A stretch of DNA of 64,000 nt from Geodermatophilus siccatus (GCF_900103785.1 NZ_FNHE01000005.1:1-64000); one strand, 5' to 3'; shown: positions 13,217-21,880, counted from the stretch's first letter. A program made the numbers and translations. The notes: generated by a model from the sequence alone, not told the origin.

Positions 13217-13951
13217 GTGCGCCACGACCAGGCGGGTCCCGACCTCCCCCTCGCCGACGAGCTGTCGGCGATCTCCGCCCGCGTGTCTGGACTGCTGCTG
13301 TCCGAGGAGACGGTGGCCACCGCGCTCGGCCTGGTGAGCTCGATGGCTCTCGACTCCGTCCCCGGGGCGGTGGGTGCGGGGGTCTCGATCCTCGACGAGC
13401 GCGGCCGCCGCAGCTCCGGGTCCACCGACGCCCGGGTCGAGCGCGCCGACGCCCTCCAGTACGAGCTCGACCAGGGGCCCTGCCTGGCGGCGGCCGCGAG
13501 CCGCCGACTGGTCCGCGTCGACGACCTGACGACCGACCGTCGCTGGCCCCGGTGGGCGGCGGCGGCGGCCCCGCTCGGGCTGCTGGCCGCGATGAGCGCG
13601 CCGCTGGTGGCCGGGGACACCGCACTGGGTGCGCTCAAGGTCTACGCGGCGCAGCCGGGGTCCTTCGACGCCCGCAGCGAACACCTGCTGACCTTGGCCG
13701 CGGCGCAGGCGGCGATCCTGGTGGCCAACGCCCAGACCCGCGAGCGCGCCCGCCGACACAGCGACGAGCTGCGGGCGGCAGTCCGGAGCCGGGACCTGGT
13801 GAGCACCGCCAAGGGTGTCGTCATGGCCCGGCACGGGGTCCCCGAGGACGTGGCCTTCACCATGCTGGTGTCCCGCTCCCACGAGGAGGGCGGGACGCTG
13901 GCCGACGTCGCCCGGGCGGTGGTCGAGTCCGCCGTCCGCCGACGCCGGTGA
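13217..13951 (+). CDS. GAF-ANTAR domain protein (predicted RNA-binding antiterminator)
   Basis: 244 residues. A GAF sensor (about 20-165, with LDQGPCLAAAA typical of actinobacterial GAF-ANTAR proteins) is followed by a short helix and an ANTAR domain (about 180-235, RDLVSTAKGVVMARHGVPEDVAFTML...). ANTAR domains bind paired hairpins in nascent RNA and prevent termination. GTG 13217 is used because GAGGGG (13206-13211) is 5 bases ahead; GTG 13211 is possible. A TACGCT that could serve as -10 lies at 13148-13153. The gene overlaps the next phosphatase gene by 4 bases, so ligand sensing and phosphatase signalling are likely coupled. Confidence 0.8.
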   Translation: MRHDQAGPDLPLADELSAISARVSGLLLSEETVATALGLVSSMALDSVPGAVGAGVSILDERGRRSSGSTDARVERADALQYELDQGPCLAAAASRRLVRVDDLTTDRRWPRWAAAAAPLGLLAAMSAPLVAGDTALGALKVYAAQPGSFDARSEHLLTLAAAQAAILVANAQTRERARRHSDELRAAVRSRDLVSTAKGVVMARHGVPEDVAFTMLVSRSHEEGGTLADVARAVVESAVRRRR

Positions 13952-15426
13952 GCCTCCGCCCCGGGCCGCCCGGGCCCGAGGACTCCCTCGACGAGGAGCA
14001 GCGCCGTGCGCTGCGCTCGGCCCTCGAGGTCGCCGACCTGACCCTGGACGAGCTCTGGACGCGGTACTTCGCGCTGGGCGGCTCCTCGGACATCCTCGAG
14101 GTCGAGGGGCACGTGCAGGGGCTCATGTCGCTGCCACCCGCCGAGGTCAACGTGCTCGTGCACGCCCTCAACGAACGGCTCGACGAGCTGTTCACCCAGC
14201 ACCGGGTGCCCTACCGCCCGCCGCTGCGCCGGGGCCGCCCCAGCGGGCCCTTCGCCGCGCTGCTGGAGCTGGTGGACGCCGCTCACGCCGCTCCCCCGGA
14301 CCGGCTGCCCGAGCTGGTCGCGCAGGCCGGCACCGCCCTGGGCGTGGAGGCGACCGTCCACGTCGCCGACCACGAGCAGTGCCGGCTGTGGCCGCTCCTG
14401 CCGGCGGGTGCGGCGCTCCCCGGCTCGGTGCCCATCGACGGTTCCCTGCCCGGACGGGTCTTCCAGACGGTGCGGCCGCTGCCGTCCGACGCCGAGGGCC
14501 TGCACCGGTTGTGGCTGCCCCTCATGGACGGCCACGACCGGGTGGGCGTCCTCGAGGTGCGGGTCAGGACACCGGCCGAGCTCTACGACCCCGGGCTGCG
14601 GGAGGAGTGCCGGTGGCTGGCGGAGCTGGTCGGCGCCCTGGTCGCGTCGATGGGCCAGTACGGCGACGCGCTCCAGCGGCCACGTCTGACCCGGCCCCGC
14701 ACGCCCTCGGCCGAGCTGCTGTGGCAGCTGCTCCCCCCGCTGACGGCCGGCAGCGGCCCCTTCATGCTGGCCGGGATCCTGGAACCGGCCTACGAGGCGG
14801 GCGGGGACGCCTTCGACTACTCGCTGTCGGAGACCACCGTCTCCCTGGCCGCGTTCGACGCGATGGGGCACGGCCTGCCCGCCGCCGTCCTCGCCGCTGC
14901 CGCCGTGTCGGCCTACCGCAGCGCCCGCCGCGACGGCCGGGGCGTCCACGACCAGGCGCGGGCGCTCGACGAGGTGGTGGCGGGCACCTTCCCGGGCAGC
15001 TCGTTCGTCACCGGGGTGCTCGCCGAGCTCGACGTCCCCAGCGGCCGGCTCCGCTACGTCAACGCCGGGCACCCCGCGCCGCACCTGCTGCGGGGAGGCA
15101 AGGTCGTGAGGTCGCTGGCCGGTGGACGGCGCGTGCCCTTCGGGCTGGGCACGGGCGTCCGCACCGTGGCCGAGGAGGCGCTGCAGCCCGGCGACTGGCT
15201 GGCGGTGCACACCGACGGCGTCACCGAGGCGCGGGACGCCACCGGCGCCTGGTTCGGCGAGGAGCGGCTCCTGGACCTGCTCACCCGCGAGGTCGCCGGC
15301 GGACAGTCACCGCCGGAGACGGCCCGGAGGCTGATGCACGCCGTCCTGACCCACCAGGAGGGGCTGCTGCAGGACGACGCCAGCGTGCTGCTCGCGCGGT
15401 GGGCGCCCGAGCCGCGGGGACCGTGA
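13948..15426 (+). CDS. GAF-linked PP2C/SpoIIE-type serine phosphatase
   Basis: 492 residues. N-terminal about 90 residues hold a helical segment (ALRSALEVADLTLDELWTRY) that resembles an unassigned regulatory module; 100-235 is GAF-like; 250-490 is a PP2C-family SpoIIE phosphatase domain with EPAYEAGGDAFDY, FDAMGHGLPAA, the GHP motif YVNAGHPAPHLL and VHTDGVTEA, the metal-binding acidic residues included. Such RsbU/RsbP-like enzymes dephosphorylate anti-anti-sigma factors in partner-switching stress pathways. No anti-sigma or STAS gene is adjacent, so its target must lie elsewhere. GTG start overlaps the preceding TGA (GTGA). Confidence 0.85.
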   Translation: MSLRPGPPGPEDSLDEEQRRALRSALEVADLTLDELWTRYFALGGSSDILEVEGHVQGLMSLPPAEVNVLVHALNERLDELFTQHRVPYRPPLRRGRPSGPFAALLELVDAAHAAPPDRLPELVAQAGTALGVEATVHVADHEQCRLWPLLPAGAALPGSVPIDGSLPGRVFQTVRPLPSDAEGLHRLWLPLMDGHDRVGVLEVRVRTPAELYDPGLREECRWLAELVGALVASMGQYGDALQRPRLTRPRTPSAELLWQLLPPLTAGSGPFMLAGILEPAYEAGGDAFDYSLSETTVSLAAFDAMGHGLPAAVLAAAAVSAYRSARRDGRGVHDQARALDEVVAGTFPGSSFVTGVLAELDVPSGRLRYVNAGHPAPHLLRGGKVVRSLAGGRRVPFGLGTGVRTVAEEALQPGDWLAVHTDGVTEARDATGAWFGEERLLDLLTREVAGGQSPPETARRLMHAVLTHQEGLLQDDASVLLARWAPEPRGP

Positions 15427-15506
15427 GGCGCCCGACCCCGCCTGGACACACCCCCGCAACGGGGACGACGCACCATGGTCGCGAGCGCCGTCGACGAGGG
15501 GGAACC

Positions 15507-16637
15507 GTGACCGATGTCCTGCCCGAGGCCCCGCCCGGGACCGAGGCGCCGCTGCCCCTGGCCGGGTACACCGTCGCGGTGACCGCGGCCCGGCGGCGCG
15601 AGGAGCTCGGTGCGCTGCTGGCCCGCCGCGGCGCGCGGGTCGTCCACGCGCCGGCGATCCGCATCGTGCCGCTGGCCGACGACGCCGAGCTGGTCGCCGC
15701 GACGCGGGAGGTGCTGGCGCAGCCGGTGGACCTGGTCGTGGCCACCACCGGCGTGGGCTTCCGCGGGTGGCTGGAGGCCGCGGACGCCTGGGACCTGCCG
15801 CTGGTCGAGCACCTGCGCGACGCCCGCGTGCTCGCCCGCGGCCCCAAGGCGCGCGGCGCCATCCGCGGCGGCGGGCTGGTCGACGCCTGGTCGCCGGCGT
15901 CGGAGTCGTCGGCCGAGGTGCTCGAGCACCTGCTGTCGGGTGCCGAGGGGGCGCTGCAGGGACGCCGCATCGCCGTCCAGCTGCACGGCGATCCCCTGCC
16001 GGAGTTCGTCTCGGGGCTGCGGGCGACCGGCGCCGAGGTGCTCACCGTGCCGGTCTACCGCTGGGTGCTGCCCGAGGACGTCGAGCCGGTGCGCCGGCTG
16101 GTCCGCTCCGTGGTGGCCGGCACGGTCGACGCGGTCACGTTCACCAGCGCCCCAGCGGCGGCGAGCCTGCTCACCGTCGCCGACGAGCTGGGCCTGCGGG
16201 CCGAGCTGGTCGCCGCGCTCGGCTCCGGCGTCCTCCCGGTGGCGGTGGGCCCGGTGACCGCCGGCCCGCTCGACGCCGCGGGCATCCCCTCGGTGCAGCC
16301 CGAGCGGGCCCGGCTCGGCGCCCTGGCCCGCGAGGTGGTGGCACGGCTGCCCGAGCGGGACCCGGTGCTGCGCGTGGGCGGGCGGGAGCTGCAGGTCCGC
16401 GGGCACGCCGCGCTGCTCGACGGGCGGGTGGTGGAGCTGGCGCCGGGCCCGATGGCGGTGCTGCGGGCGCTGGCCGCACGGCCGGGCGCCGTCGTCCCCA
16501 AGACCGACCTCGTCACCGGGCTGCCGGGCGGCGGGGACGCGCACGCCGTCGAGATGGCCGTCACCCGGCTGCGCGCGGCGCTCGGCCCCGGCGTGGTGGA
16601 GACCGTGGTGAAGCGGGGCTACCGGTTGGCCGTGTGA
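15507..16637 (+). CDS. nnaR: HemD-like nitrogen-assimilation regulator (NnaR family)
   Basis: 376 residues: a uroporphyrinogen-III-synthase-like fold (about 20-265; YTVAVTAARRREELGALL, TTGVGFRGW, VTFTSAPAA) fused to a C-terminal winged-helix DNA-binding domain of the OmpR type (about 280-376; VVELAPGPMAVLRALAA, AVEMAVTRLRAAL, VVETVVKRGYRL). This architecture is that of NnaR of Streptomyces and mycobacteria, which works with GlnR to activate nitrate/nitrite genes, and of the Rv0260c group next to narK3. Here it is convergent with a narK gene, matching that context. GTG start with GAGGGGG five bases upstream. It is probably a regulator, not the haem-pathway enzyme. Confidence 0.85.
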   Translation: MTDVLPEAPPGTEAPLPLAGYTVAVTAARRREELGALLARRGARVVHAPAIRIVPLADDAELVAATREVLAQPVDLVVATTGVGFRGWLEAADAWDLPLVEHLRDARVLARGPKARGAIRGGGLVDAWSPASESSAEVLEHLLSGAEGALQGRRIAVQLHGDPLPEFVSGLRATGAEVLTVPVYRWVLPEDVEPVRRLVRSVVAGTVDAVTFTSAPAAASLLTVADELGLRAELVAALGSGVLPVAVGPVTAGPLDAAGIPSVQPERARLGALAREVVARLPERDPVLRVGGRELQVRGHAALLDGRVVELAPGPMAVLRALAARPGAVVPKTDLVTGLPGGGDAHAVEMAVTRLRAALGPGVVETVVKRGYRLAV

Positions 16638-16718
16638 TCCGTCGGCCTGCCGGCCGACACCGCGACCACGTGCCGTCCCGGCTGCCGTGGAGCCGGACCG
16701 CGGCTCTCCCTCGGGGGA

Positions 16719-16748
16719 CCCTGCGGGCCCGCTCGGGGGCCCGCAGGG
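16719..16748. terminator. Bidirectional terminator between nnaR and narK
   Basis: CCCTGCGGGCCC (16719-16730), a 6-base loop and GGGCCCGCAGGG (16737-16748) form a perfect 12-bp stem between two convergent genes. T-runs are lacking on both sides, as usual in this GC range. Confidence 0.75.
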
Positions 16749-16761
16749 CTCCCGTCGTCCC

Positions 16762-18147
16762 TCACACCCCCGACGTGCGGGCCCCGGGCCGCAGGTACAC
16801 CGCCCAGGTCACGGCCAGGCAGACCACGTAGAAGGCGATGAAGACCAGGTAGGCCGAGTCGCCCGTGCCGGTGGTCAGGAACGACTGCCGGAAGGCCAGG
16901 TTGACCAGCACGCCACCGAAGGCCCCGACCGCGCCGGCGATGCCGATGAGCGCGCCGGACATGCGCAGCGCGTGCCGGTCGGCGGCCGCCGAGTCCTCGC
17001 CGGCGGCCACCCGCTGCTGGGCCCGGGTGCGGAAGATCGCCGGGATCATCTTGTAGGTCGAGCCGTTGCCGATGCCGCTGAGCACGAACAGCGACACGAA
17101 GCCGACGACGAACAGCGCCAGCGACCCCACCTGGCTGGCGCTCCACACGATCGCGGCGCCGACCGCCATGGCCGCGAAGGTCCACGAGGTGATGCGCGCC
17201 CCGCCGAAGCGGTCGGCCAGCGAGCCGCCGAGCGGGCGGATCAGCGAGCCCAGCAGCGGGCCGAGCCAGGTCAGCGACGCCGCGGCGAGGGGCGTGGCGA
17301 AGTCGGAGGTGAACTGGTTCTGCAGCACCTGGCCGAAGGCGAACCCGAAGCCGATGAACGAGCCGAAGGTGCCGATGTACAGGAACGACATGATCCAGGC
17401 GTGCGGCTCGCGGGTGGCCTCGCGCATGGCCCGCGGCTGGTTGCGCGCGGTCGACAGGTTGTCCATGAGCAGCGCCGCGCCGACGGCGGCCACGACGATC
17501 AGCGGGATGTACAGGACCAGCACCAGCCGCGGGTGCTCCACACCCGCGGTGGCCAGCACGAGCAGGCCCACCAGCTGGACGACGGGGACGCCGAGGTTGC
17601 CGCCGCCGGCGTTGAGCCCCAGCGCCCAGCCCTTGAGCCGGTTCGGGTAGAAGGCGTTGATGTTGGCCATGGAACTGGCGAAGTTGCCGCCGCCGACGCC
17701 GGCCAGGCAGCTGACGACCAGCAGCGTCGTGTAGTCGACGCCGGGCTCCAGGACGACGGCCGTGGCGATCGCGGGCACGAGCAGCAGCGCGGCGCTGACG
17801 ATCGTCCAGTTGCGCCCGCCGAACTTCGCGACGGCGAAGGTGTAGGGCAGCCGGACGAACGCGCCGAGCGCCGTCGGCAGCGTGGTGAGCAGGAACTTCC
17901 CGGCCGGGTCGATGCCGTACACGGCCTCGGGCAGGAAGAGCACGAGCACCGACCACAGGCTCCAGATCGAGAAGCCGACGTGCTCGGAGAAGACGGAGAA
18001 GAACAGGTTGCGGCGGGCGACCGGCTTGCCCGTGGACTCCCAGAAGGCGGGGTCCTCCGGGCGCCAGTCGTCGATCCAGCGACCGGGGCGCGTCGGGACG
18101 GCGACCGGCGCGGTGCGCAGTCGGGTGGTGGGGGTGGGGGCGGCCAT
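16762..18147 (-). CDS. narK: NarK-family nitrate/nitrite transporter (MFS)
   Basis: 461-residue inner-membrane major facilitator protein with about 12 helices. The two nitrate signatures are present: GVGGGNFASSMANINAFYP and the later GNGSTYKMIPAIF. An N-terminal about 45-residue cytoplasmic tail (WRPEDPAFWESTGKPVARRN) is typical of actinobacterial NarK proteins. It should import nitrate for the nasA-nirBD reductases located 6-11 kb away. ATG at 18145-18147; a weak GlnR-like double half-site lies about 60-75 bases upstream. Confidence 0.9.
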   Translation of the reverse strand: MAAPTPTTRLRTAPVAVPTRPGRWIDDWRPEDPAFWESTGKPVARRNLFFSVFSEHVGFSIWSLWSVLVLFLPEAVYGIDPAGKFLLTTLPTALGAFVRLPYTFAVAKFGGRNWTIVSAALLLVPAIATAVVLEPGVDYTTLLVVSCLAGVGGGNFASSMANINAFYPNRLKGWALGLNAGGGNLGVPVVQLVGLLVLATAGVEHPRLVLVLYIPLIVVAAVGAALLMDNLSTARNQPRAMREATREPHAWIMSFLYIGTFGSFIGFGFAFGQVLQNQFTSDFATPLAAASLTWLGPLLGSLIRPLGGSLADRFGGARITSWTFAAMAVGAAIVWSASQVGSLALFVVGFVSLFVLSGIGNGSTYKMIPAIFRTRAQQRVAAGEDSAAADRHALRMSGALIGIAGAVGAFGGVLVNLAFRQSFLTTGTGDSAYLVFIAFYVVCLAVTWAVYLRPGARTSGV

Positions 18148-18204
18148 GGGCCAGAACGGTGGCGGCCCGTCGTTCCCCCGCCGTTGCTGCCGGGCAGAAC
18201 TCGT

Positions 18205-18220
18205 GTTCCGTTGTGCTCAC
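18205..18220 (-). promoter_or_regulatory. Weak GlnR-like site upstream of narK
   Basis: On the minus strand GTGAG-N6-GGAAC resembles the GTNAC-N6-GAAAC arrangement of actinobacterial GlnR boxes with one mismatch in each half. Position (about 60-75 bases before the narK start) is reasonable. Such a degenerate match can occur by chance. Confidence 0.25.
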
Positions 18221-18296
18221 CGGCGCTGACCCGCTGTGGTGAGGGCGTGGTCGACCGGCGTGCACACGGGCCCGGCCAGTGGGGAGGATCGGCGGC

Positions 18297-19094
18297 GTGA
18301 CCGTGACCGAGGACCCTGCGGCTGCCGGCCGCGCCCTGATCGAGGACGGCGCGGCGGTCGCGGGCACCATGAGCCGGAACGCCGCCACCCTCGTCTACCC
18401 CGACCCGGCCGGCCGGGCTGCGGTGCGCCTCGAGGACCGGCTGGCCCGGTGCCTGCGGACGGCGGCCGACGAGGCGGCGGGGATCGCCGTCCCCCGGGAG
18501 CGGGCTCGCGCCGGCGCCGTCCTCGCCTTCGCCGTCGAGCACGCGGTGACCCTCGCCCACGGCGGGCGCCCGGTGCGCGGCGACGGCTTCTTCGCCCCGC
18601 GGTCCGGCGGGCGCTCGGCCGCCGACGCGGTCACCGAGGCCGTGGTGGCCGCCGCCCGCGGCTCGCACGACGAGCGGCGGGTGCGCCACCTGGGCTACCT
18701 GCTGGCCGAGGTGGCCTCCTCCCCCGACCTGGACGCCGCGCTGGTCGAGCGGGCGCTGAGGCTGGCCGCCGGGCTGACCTGGCGCCAGCTCGTGCTGCTG
18801 GCCGGCGTCGGCCGCCGCGACCGCGCGCCGCTGCCGATGACCCCGCTGGCCGACGACCCCCGGGGGTGGCCGGCGTGGGGCGCCCGCGAGGACGTCGCCG
18901 ACCTGCAGCGCACCGGCCTGCTCGACCCGCCACCGGCCCAGCCCCGCCCCGGCGGCGCGGCACTCCCCCGGCTGCGCCCGGCCGACCTGCGGCTGACTCG
19001 CCGCGGCGTGCTGGTGCACCGGCTGCTGGCGCTGGGCTTCGTGCGGGACGACGACGTCGCCGCCGCGCTGGCCGAGCTCGCGCCGCCCGCCTGA
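18297..19094 (+). CDS. Uncharacterised all-helical protein
   Basis: 265 residues, no signal peptide or membrane helix, predicted mostly alpha-helical and Arg/Ala-rich. The central segment RHLGYLLAEVASSPDLDAALVERALRLA and LTWRQLVLLAGV suggests a helical domain that ends with a small winged-helix-like tail (LRPADLRLTRRGVLVHRLLAL). I do not recognise a named family; a vague likeness to uncharacterised proteins sometimes seen near stress or defence genes is recollection only. GTG 18297 is preceded by GGGGAGGA eight bases away. It is divergent from narK and convergent with the cyclase-family gene only 6 bases away. Confidence 0.65.
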   Translation: MTVTEDPAAAGRALIEDGAAVAGTMSRNAATLVYPDPAGRAAVRLEDRLARCLRTAADEAAGIAVPRERARAGAVLAFAVEHAVTLAHGGRPVRGDGFFAPRSGGRSAADAVTEAVVAAARGSHDERRVRHLGYLLAEVASSPDLDAALVERALRLAAGLTWRQLVLLAGVGRRDRAPLPMTPLADDPRGWPAWGAREDVADLQRTGLLDPPPAQPRPGGAALPRLRPADLRLTRRGVLVHRLLALGFVRDDDVAAALAELAPPA

Positions 19095-19100
19095 GCCGGG

Positions 19101-19778
19101 TCAGTCCGGCAGCCGGGCGTAGGCGCGCACCGGGAAGGTGCCGAACCCGGCGAAGCGGGGCGGGGCCGCGGTGGACCGGGCGCCGGTGCCGGGCACCCGG
19201 CCCAGGCCCGTGAGGTGCTCGACGATCGGGATCCCGGCACGCAGCAACACGGTGTGCGCCGGCCGCTCCCCGCGCTCGGTGACCTCGTCGGTGTTCACCG
19301 CGTCGATCCCCACCAGCGCCGCACCCCGGTCGGGCAGCTCCCGCGCGGCGTCCCCGGCGAGGGAGGGTGCGTCCACGGCGTGGTCCGGCGTCCCGAAGGC
19401 GGCGTCCACACCGGTGTGCAGCAGCACCGCGCAGCCGGCGACGACCAGCCCGCCCAGGTCGTCCACGGTCACCGCCCGGCGGCCGGAGCCGGCCGTGCGC
19501 ACGACGAGTGCCGGCAGGTCGGCCAGCGCCTCCAGCGGCAGCCCGGCGAGGTCGCCCCCGTCGGGGTACCGGTGGAACCGGCTGTCGAGGCAGGTGCCGG
19601 TGTTGCCGACCATGCGCACCGCGTGGATGACGAACTCGGTGCCCGGCGCGTGGACCTCCCGCGAGGCCTCGCGGGTCAGGTGCGGGGTCGCCTCCGGCCC
19701 GGGCAGGCCGGGACAGGTCACCATCCCGGCGGAGATCACGTGACACAGCTCCACGAACCCGGGCAAGCCGAGCACCAT
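19101..19778 (-). CDS. Cyclase-family (kynurenine-formamidase-like) hydrolase with altered metal motif
   Basis: 225 residues of the putative metal-dependent cyclase/arylformamidase family. It begins VELCHVISAGMVTCPGLPGP, the HxIxxGM opening, and has a C-terminal TVLLRAGIPIVEHL as in the family. The hallmark HxGTHxD metal motif appears as NTGTCLDSRFH, with Asn for the first His and Cys for the second, so either Cys and the following His bind the metal or activity differs. Substrate unknown. The ATG at 19776-19778 is the first good start; the frame remains open far upstream without family similarity. It is divergent from the sigma-factor gene. Confidence 0.75.
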   Translation of the reverse strand: MVLGLPGFVELCHVISAGMVTCPGLPGPEATPHLTREASREVHAPGTEFVIHAVRMVGNTGTCLDSRFHRYPDGGDLAGLPLEALADLPALVVRTAGSGRRAVTVDDLGGLVVAGCAVLLHTGVDAAFGTPDHAVDAPSLAGDAARELPDRGAALVGIDAVNTDEVTERGERPAHTVLLRAGIPIVEHLTGLGRVPGTGARSTAAPPRFAGFGTFPVRAYARLPD

Positions 19779-19859
19779 CCCGCACGAGGACCCGGGTGTG
19801 TGGGTCTGCGGCAGGCCCCGCGGCGTGCAGAGGTCAGGAGGCCGGCAGAGGAGGCACGG

Positions 19860-20360
19860 GTGGGCGACGGGGACCGGGGCTTCGCGGACTTCGTGTCCGC
19901 GGAGCAGGCCGCCCTGCTGCGCCTGGCCGTCCTGCTCGCCGGCGACCGCGGACACGCGGAGGACCTCGTGCAGACCGCCCTGCTCAAGACCTACCGGCAC
20001 TGGGACCGGATCAGCCGGTCCGGCCCGCCCTCGGCCTACGTGCGCCGGGTGCTGGTCACCACGCACGCGAGCTGGCGGCGCCGGCTGTCCACGACCGAGC
20101 AGGTGGTGGAGTCGGTGCCCGACCGGCCGGCGGCACCCCAGCAGGACGGCGACGAGGAGCTGCGCGCCGCGCTGCGCGAGCTGCCGGTCCGGATGCGGAC
20201 GGCGGTGGTGCTGCGCTACTTCGAGGACCTCTCCGAGCAGCAGACCGCCGACCTGATGGGGTGCTCGCCCAGCACGGTGAACACCCAGACCGCGCGTGGC
20301 CTGGCCCGGCTGCGCACCGCGCTGACCGCGCTCCAGCCGGCCGGTGGGGAGGAGCGGTGA
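19860..20360 (+). CDS. SigE-family RNA polymerase sigma factor
   Basis: 166-residue ECF-class factor of the actinobacterial SigE family. Region 2 is GFADFVSAEQAALLRLAVLL...HAEDLVQTALLKTYRHW; region 4 is LRELPVRMRTAVVLRYFEDLSEQQTADLMGCSPSTV, with a helix-turn-helix. GTG 19860 has GAGGAGG (19848-19854) at ideal spacing. The 4-base overlap with the following membrane protein gene is the usual layout for these factors, suggesting that the downstream product modulates the sigma factor. Confidence 0.9.
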   Translation: MGDGDRGFADFVSAEQAALLRLAVLLAGDRGHAEDLVQTALLKTYRHWDRISRSGPPSAYVRRVLVTTHASWRRRLSTTEQVVESVPDRPAAPQQDGDEELRAALRELPVRMRTAVVLRYFEDLSEQQTADLMGCSPSTVNTQTARGLARLRTALTALQPAGGEER

Positions 20361-21160
20361 GGGACGACGAGCTGCGGGCGCGCCTGACCGCCCTCGCCGA
20401 GGCCACCGCGCCGCCGCCGCGCGCCGACCTGGCCGCGGTGGTCGAGCACCGGGCCCGCCGCCGGTCGCAGCTGCGGCTGGGCGCGGTCGGCGCGGGAGTC
20501 GTGGCCGCGGTGGCGGTGGGCCAGGTGCTGGTGCCGGACGGGCCGTCGGCGGAGCCGGCGACCGCGGTGGCCGAGGCGCCGGACGTGCGGGAGCTGCCCG
20601 CCTCGGGCCACGGACCGACCCGCGGCTCGCTCGCCGACGACGCGGAGTTCGTCGAGGCGGTGCGGCAGCTGTCCTGGAGCGATCCGGGCACCCGCGCGGC
20701 CGCCCCTCCACCGGCGGGGTCGCGGGTGCTCTTCGCCGGCGACGCGGCCGGCGGGCGCTGGGCGCTGGTGTCCCGCCCGCTGACCGTGCCCCCGCCGCTG
20801 GTGGACGACGACGAGCTCGAGCGGCGGCTGGGCATGGGATCGGTCGCCCTCGCCTGGTTCGCCGGTCCCCCGGGCGCCGCGCCGGACCAGTTGCGGCTGT
20901 GGAGCGCGCCGGTCATCGCCGAGCCGGGGCTGCCCACCGCGCTGTGGGACCCCGCCACCGGGACGCTGGCCGTCGTCGCGCCGTCCCCGGCCGTCACCGC
21001 CCGGGTGGTCGACGAGAGGGGCACGCCGCGGGCCGAGCTGCCCCTCGACGACGGGCTCGCGGTGCAGGCCGTACCCGAGGGGACGGCGACGGTCCAGGTC
21101 CTGGCCGCGGACGGCACGGTGCTGGCCTCGGTCGAGCCGCTGCCCCGCCGCGGTGGGTGA
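20357..21160 (+). CDS. Single-pass membrane protein, possible anti-sigma partner
   Basis: 267 residues. About 35 cytoplasmic residues (VRDDELRARLTALAEATAPP) precede one membrane helix (about 38-56, LGAVGAGVVAAVAVGQVLV), leaving a 210-residue extracytoplasmic domain rich in beta-prone repeats (RVLFAGDAAGGRWALVSR, LRLWSAPVIAEPG). No zinc-binding anti-sigma motif (HxxxCxxC) is visible, so it is not a ZAS protein; the assignment rests on coupling to the SigE-type gene by a GTGA overlap. Function otherwise unknown. Confidence 0.7.
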   Translation: MRDDELRARLTALAEATAPPPRADLAAVVEHRARRRSQLRLGAVGAGVVAAVAVGQVLVPDGPSAEPATAVAEAPDVRELPASGHGPTRGSLADDAEFVEAVRQLSWSDPGTRAAAPPPAGSRVLFAGDAAGGRWALVSRPLTVPPPLVDDDELERRLGMGSVALAWFAGPPGAAPDQLRLWSAPVIAEPGLPTALWDPATGTLAVVAPSPAVTARVVDERGTPRAELPLDDGLAVQAVPEGTATVQVLAADGTVLASVEPLPRRGG

Positions 21161-21206
21161 GCCGGTGCGGACCCTCGTGGGGGCCGGCGCCGTCCTGACC
21201 CCGGAC

Positions 21207-21851
21207 TCAGGCGCGACGGCGGGCCAGCAGCACGGTGTCGGCGACGGGCAGCTCGCGCCCGGCCGGGCCGGCCGCCGTCCGCGGGCGGTCCTCGCAGACC
21301 ACGACGTCCCAGGCGGCCGGGTCGAGCGTCGCGGCGACCTGCTCGGCCGTGAAGAACATCTCCGGCGAGCCGGCGTGCAGCTCGCTGGGCCGGTGCCCGA
21401 CGACGAGCAGGCTGCCGCCCGGCGCGACGGCGGCGGCCAGCCGGGCGAACGCCGCGTCGCGGTCCTGCGGCGGCAGGTGGAAGTACTGCGCCGAGACCAG
21501 GTCGAAGGCGCTCGTCCGCGGCGCCCAGCGGGTGAGGTCGGCGTGCACCCACTCGACCCGCTCGGCGGCCTCCGGGCCCAGCCGGTCGGCCTGCGCGGCG
21601 GCGCGGGCCAGCGCGACGGTGGAGAAGTCGACGGCGGTGACCCGCCAGCCGCGGCCGGCCAGCCACAGCGCGTCGCCGCCCTCGCCGCTGCCGGCGTCCA
21701 GCGCCCGTCCCGGCGTCAGCCCGGCGGCCTCGGCCACCAGCTGCGGATTGGCCCGGCCGCTCCACAGGGCGGGCGCGGTGCGGTACCGCTCCTCCCAGGA
21801 GGCCTCGTCGAACCGCATCTCGCCGTGGCCCTGGTGTGCTGAGTGCTCCAT
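21207..21851 (-). CDS. Class I SAM-dependent methyltransferase
   Basis: 214 residues. Methyltransferase motif I ALDAGSGEGGDALWLAGRGW, motif II VDFS, motif III VEWVHADLTRW and motif IV LVSAQYFHLP match the small UbiE/TehB-like group of actinobacteria. Starts at ATG 21849-21851 (MEHSAHQGHGEMRFDEASWE). It is divergent from an XRE-cupin regulator with only 57 bases between the starts, so this regulator probably controls it. Substrate is unknown; some relatives are linked to detoxification of metalloids or small electrophiles. Confidence 0.85.
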   Translation of the reverse strand: MEHSAHQGHGEMRFDEASWEERYRTAPALWSGRANPQLVAEAAGLTPGRALDAGSGEGGDALWLAGRGWRVTAVDFSTVALARAAAQADRLGPEAAERVEWVHADLTRWAPRTSAFDLVSAQYFHLPPQDRDAAFARLAAAVAPGGSLLVVGHRPSELHAGSPEMFFTAEQVAATLDPAAWDVVVCEDRPRTAAGPAGRELPVADTVLLARRRA

Positions 21852-21880
21852 GCCCGGCAGCCTCCCCGGAGGGTGCCGAC

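Noticed and set aside
15507..16637. Reading this gene as hemD for haem synthesis
   Set aside because: The C-terminal winged helix and the neighbouring narK match the NnaR regulator group; no other haem genes are nearby.
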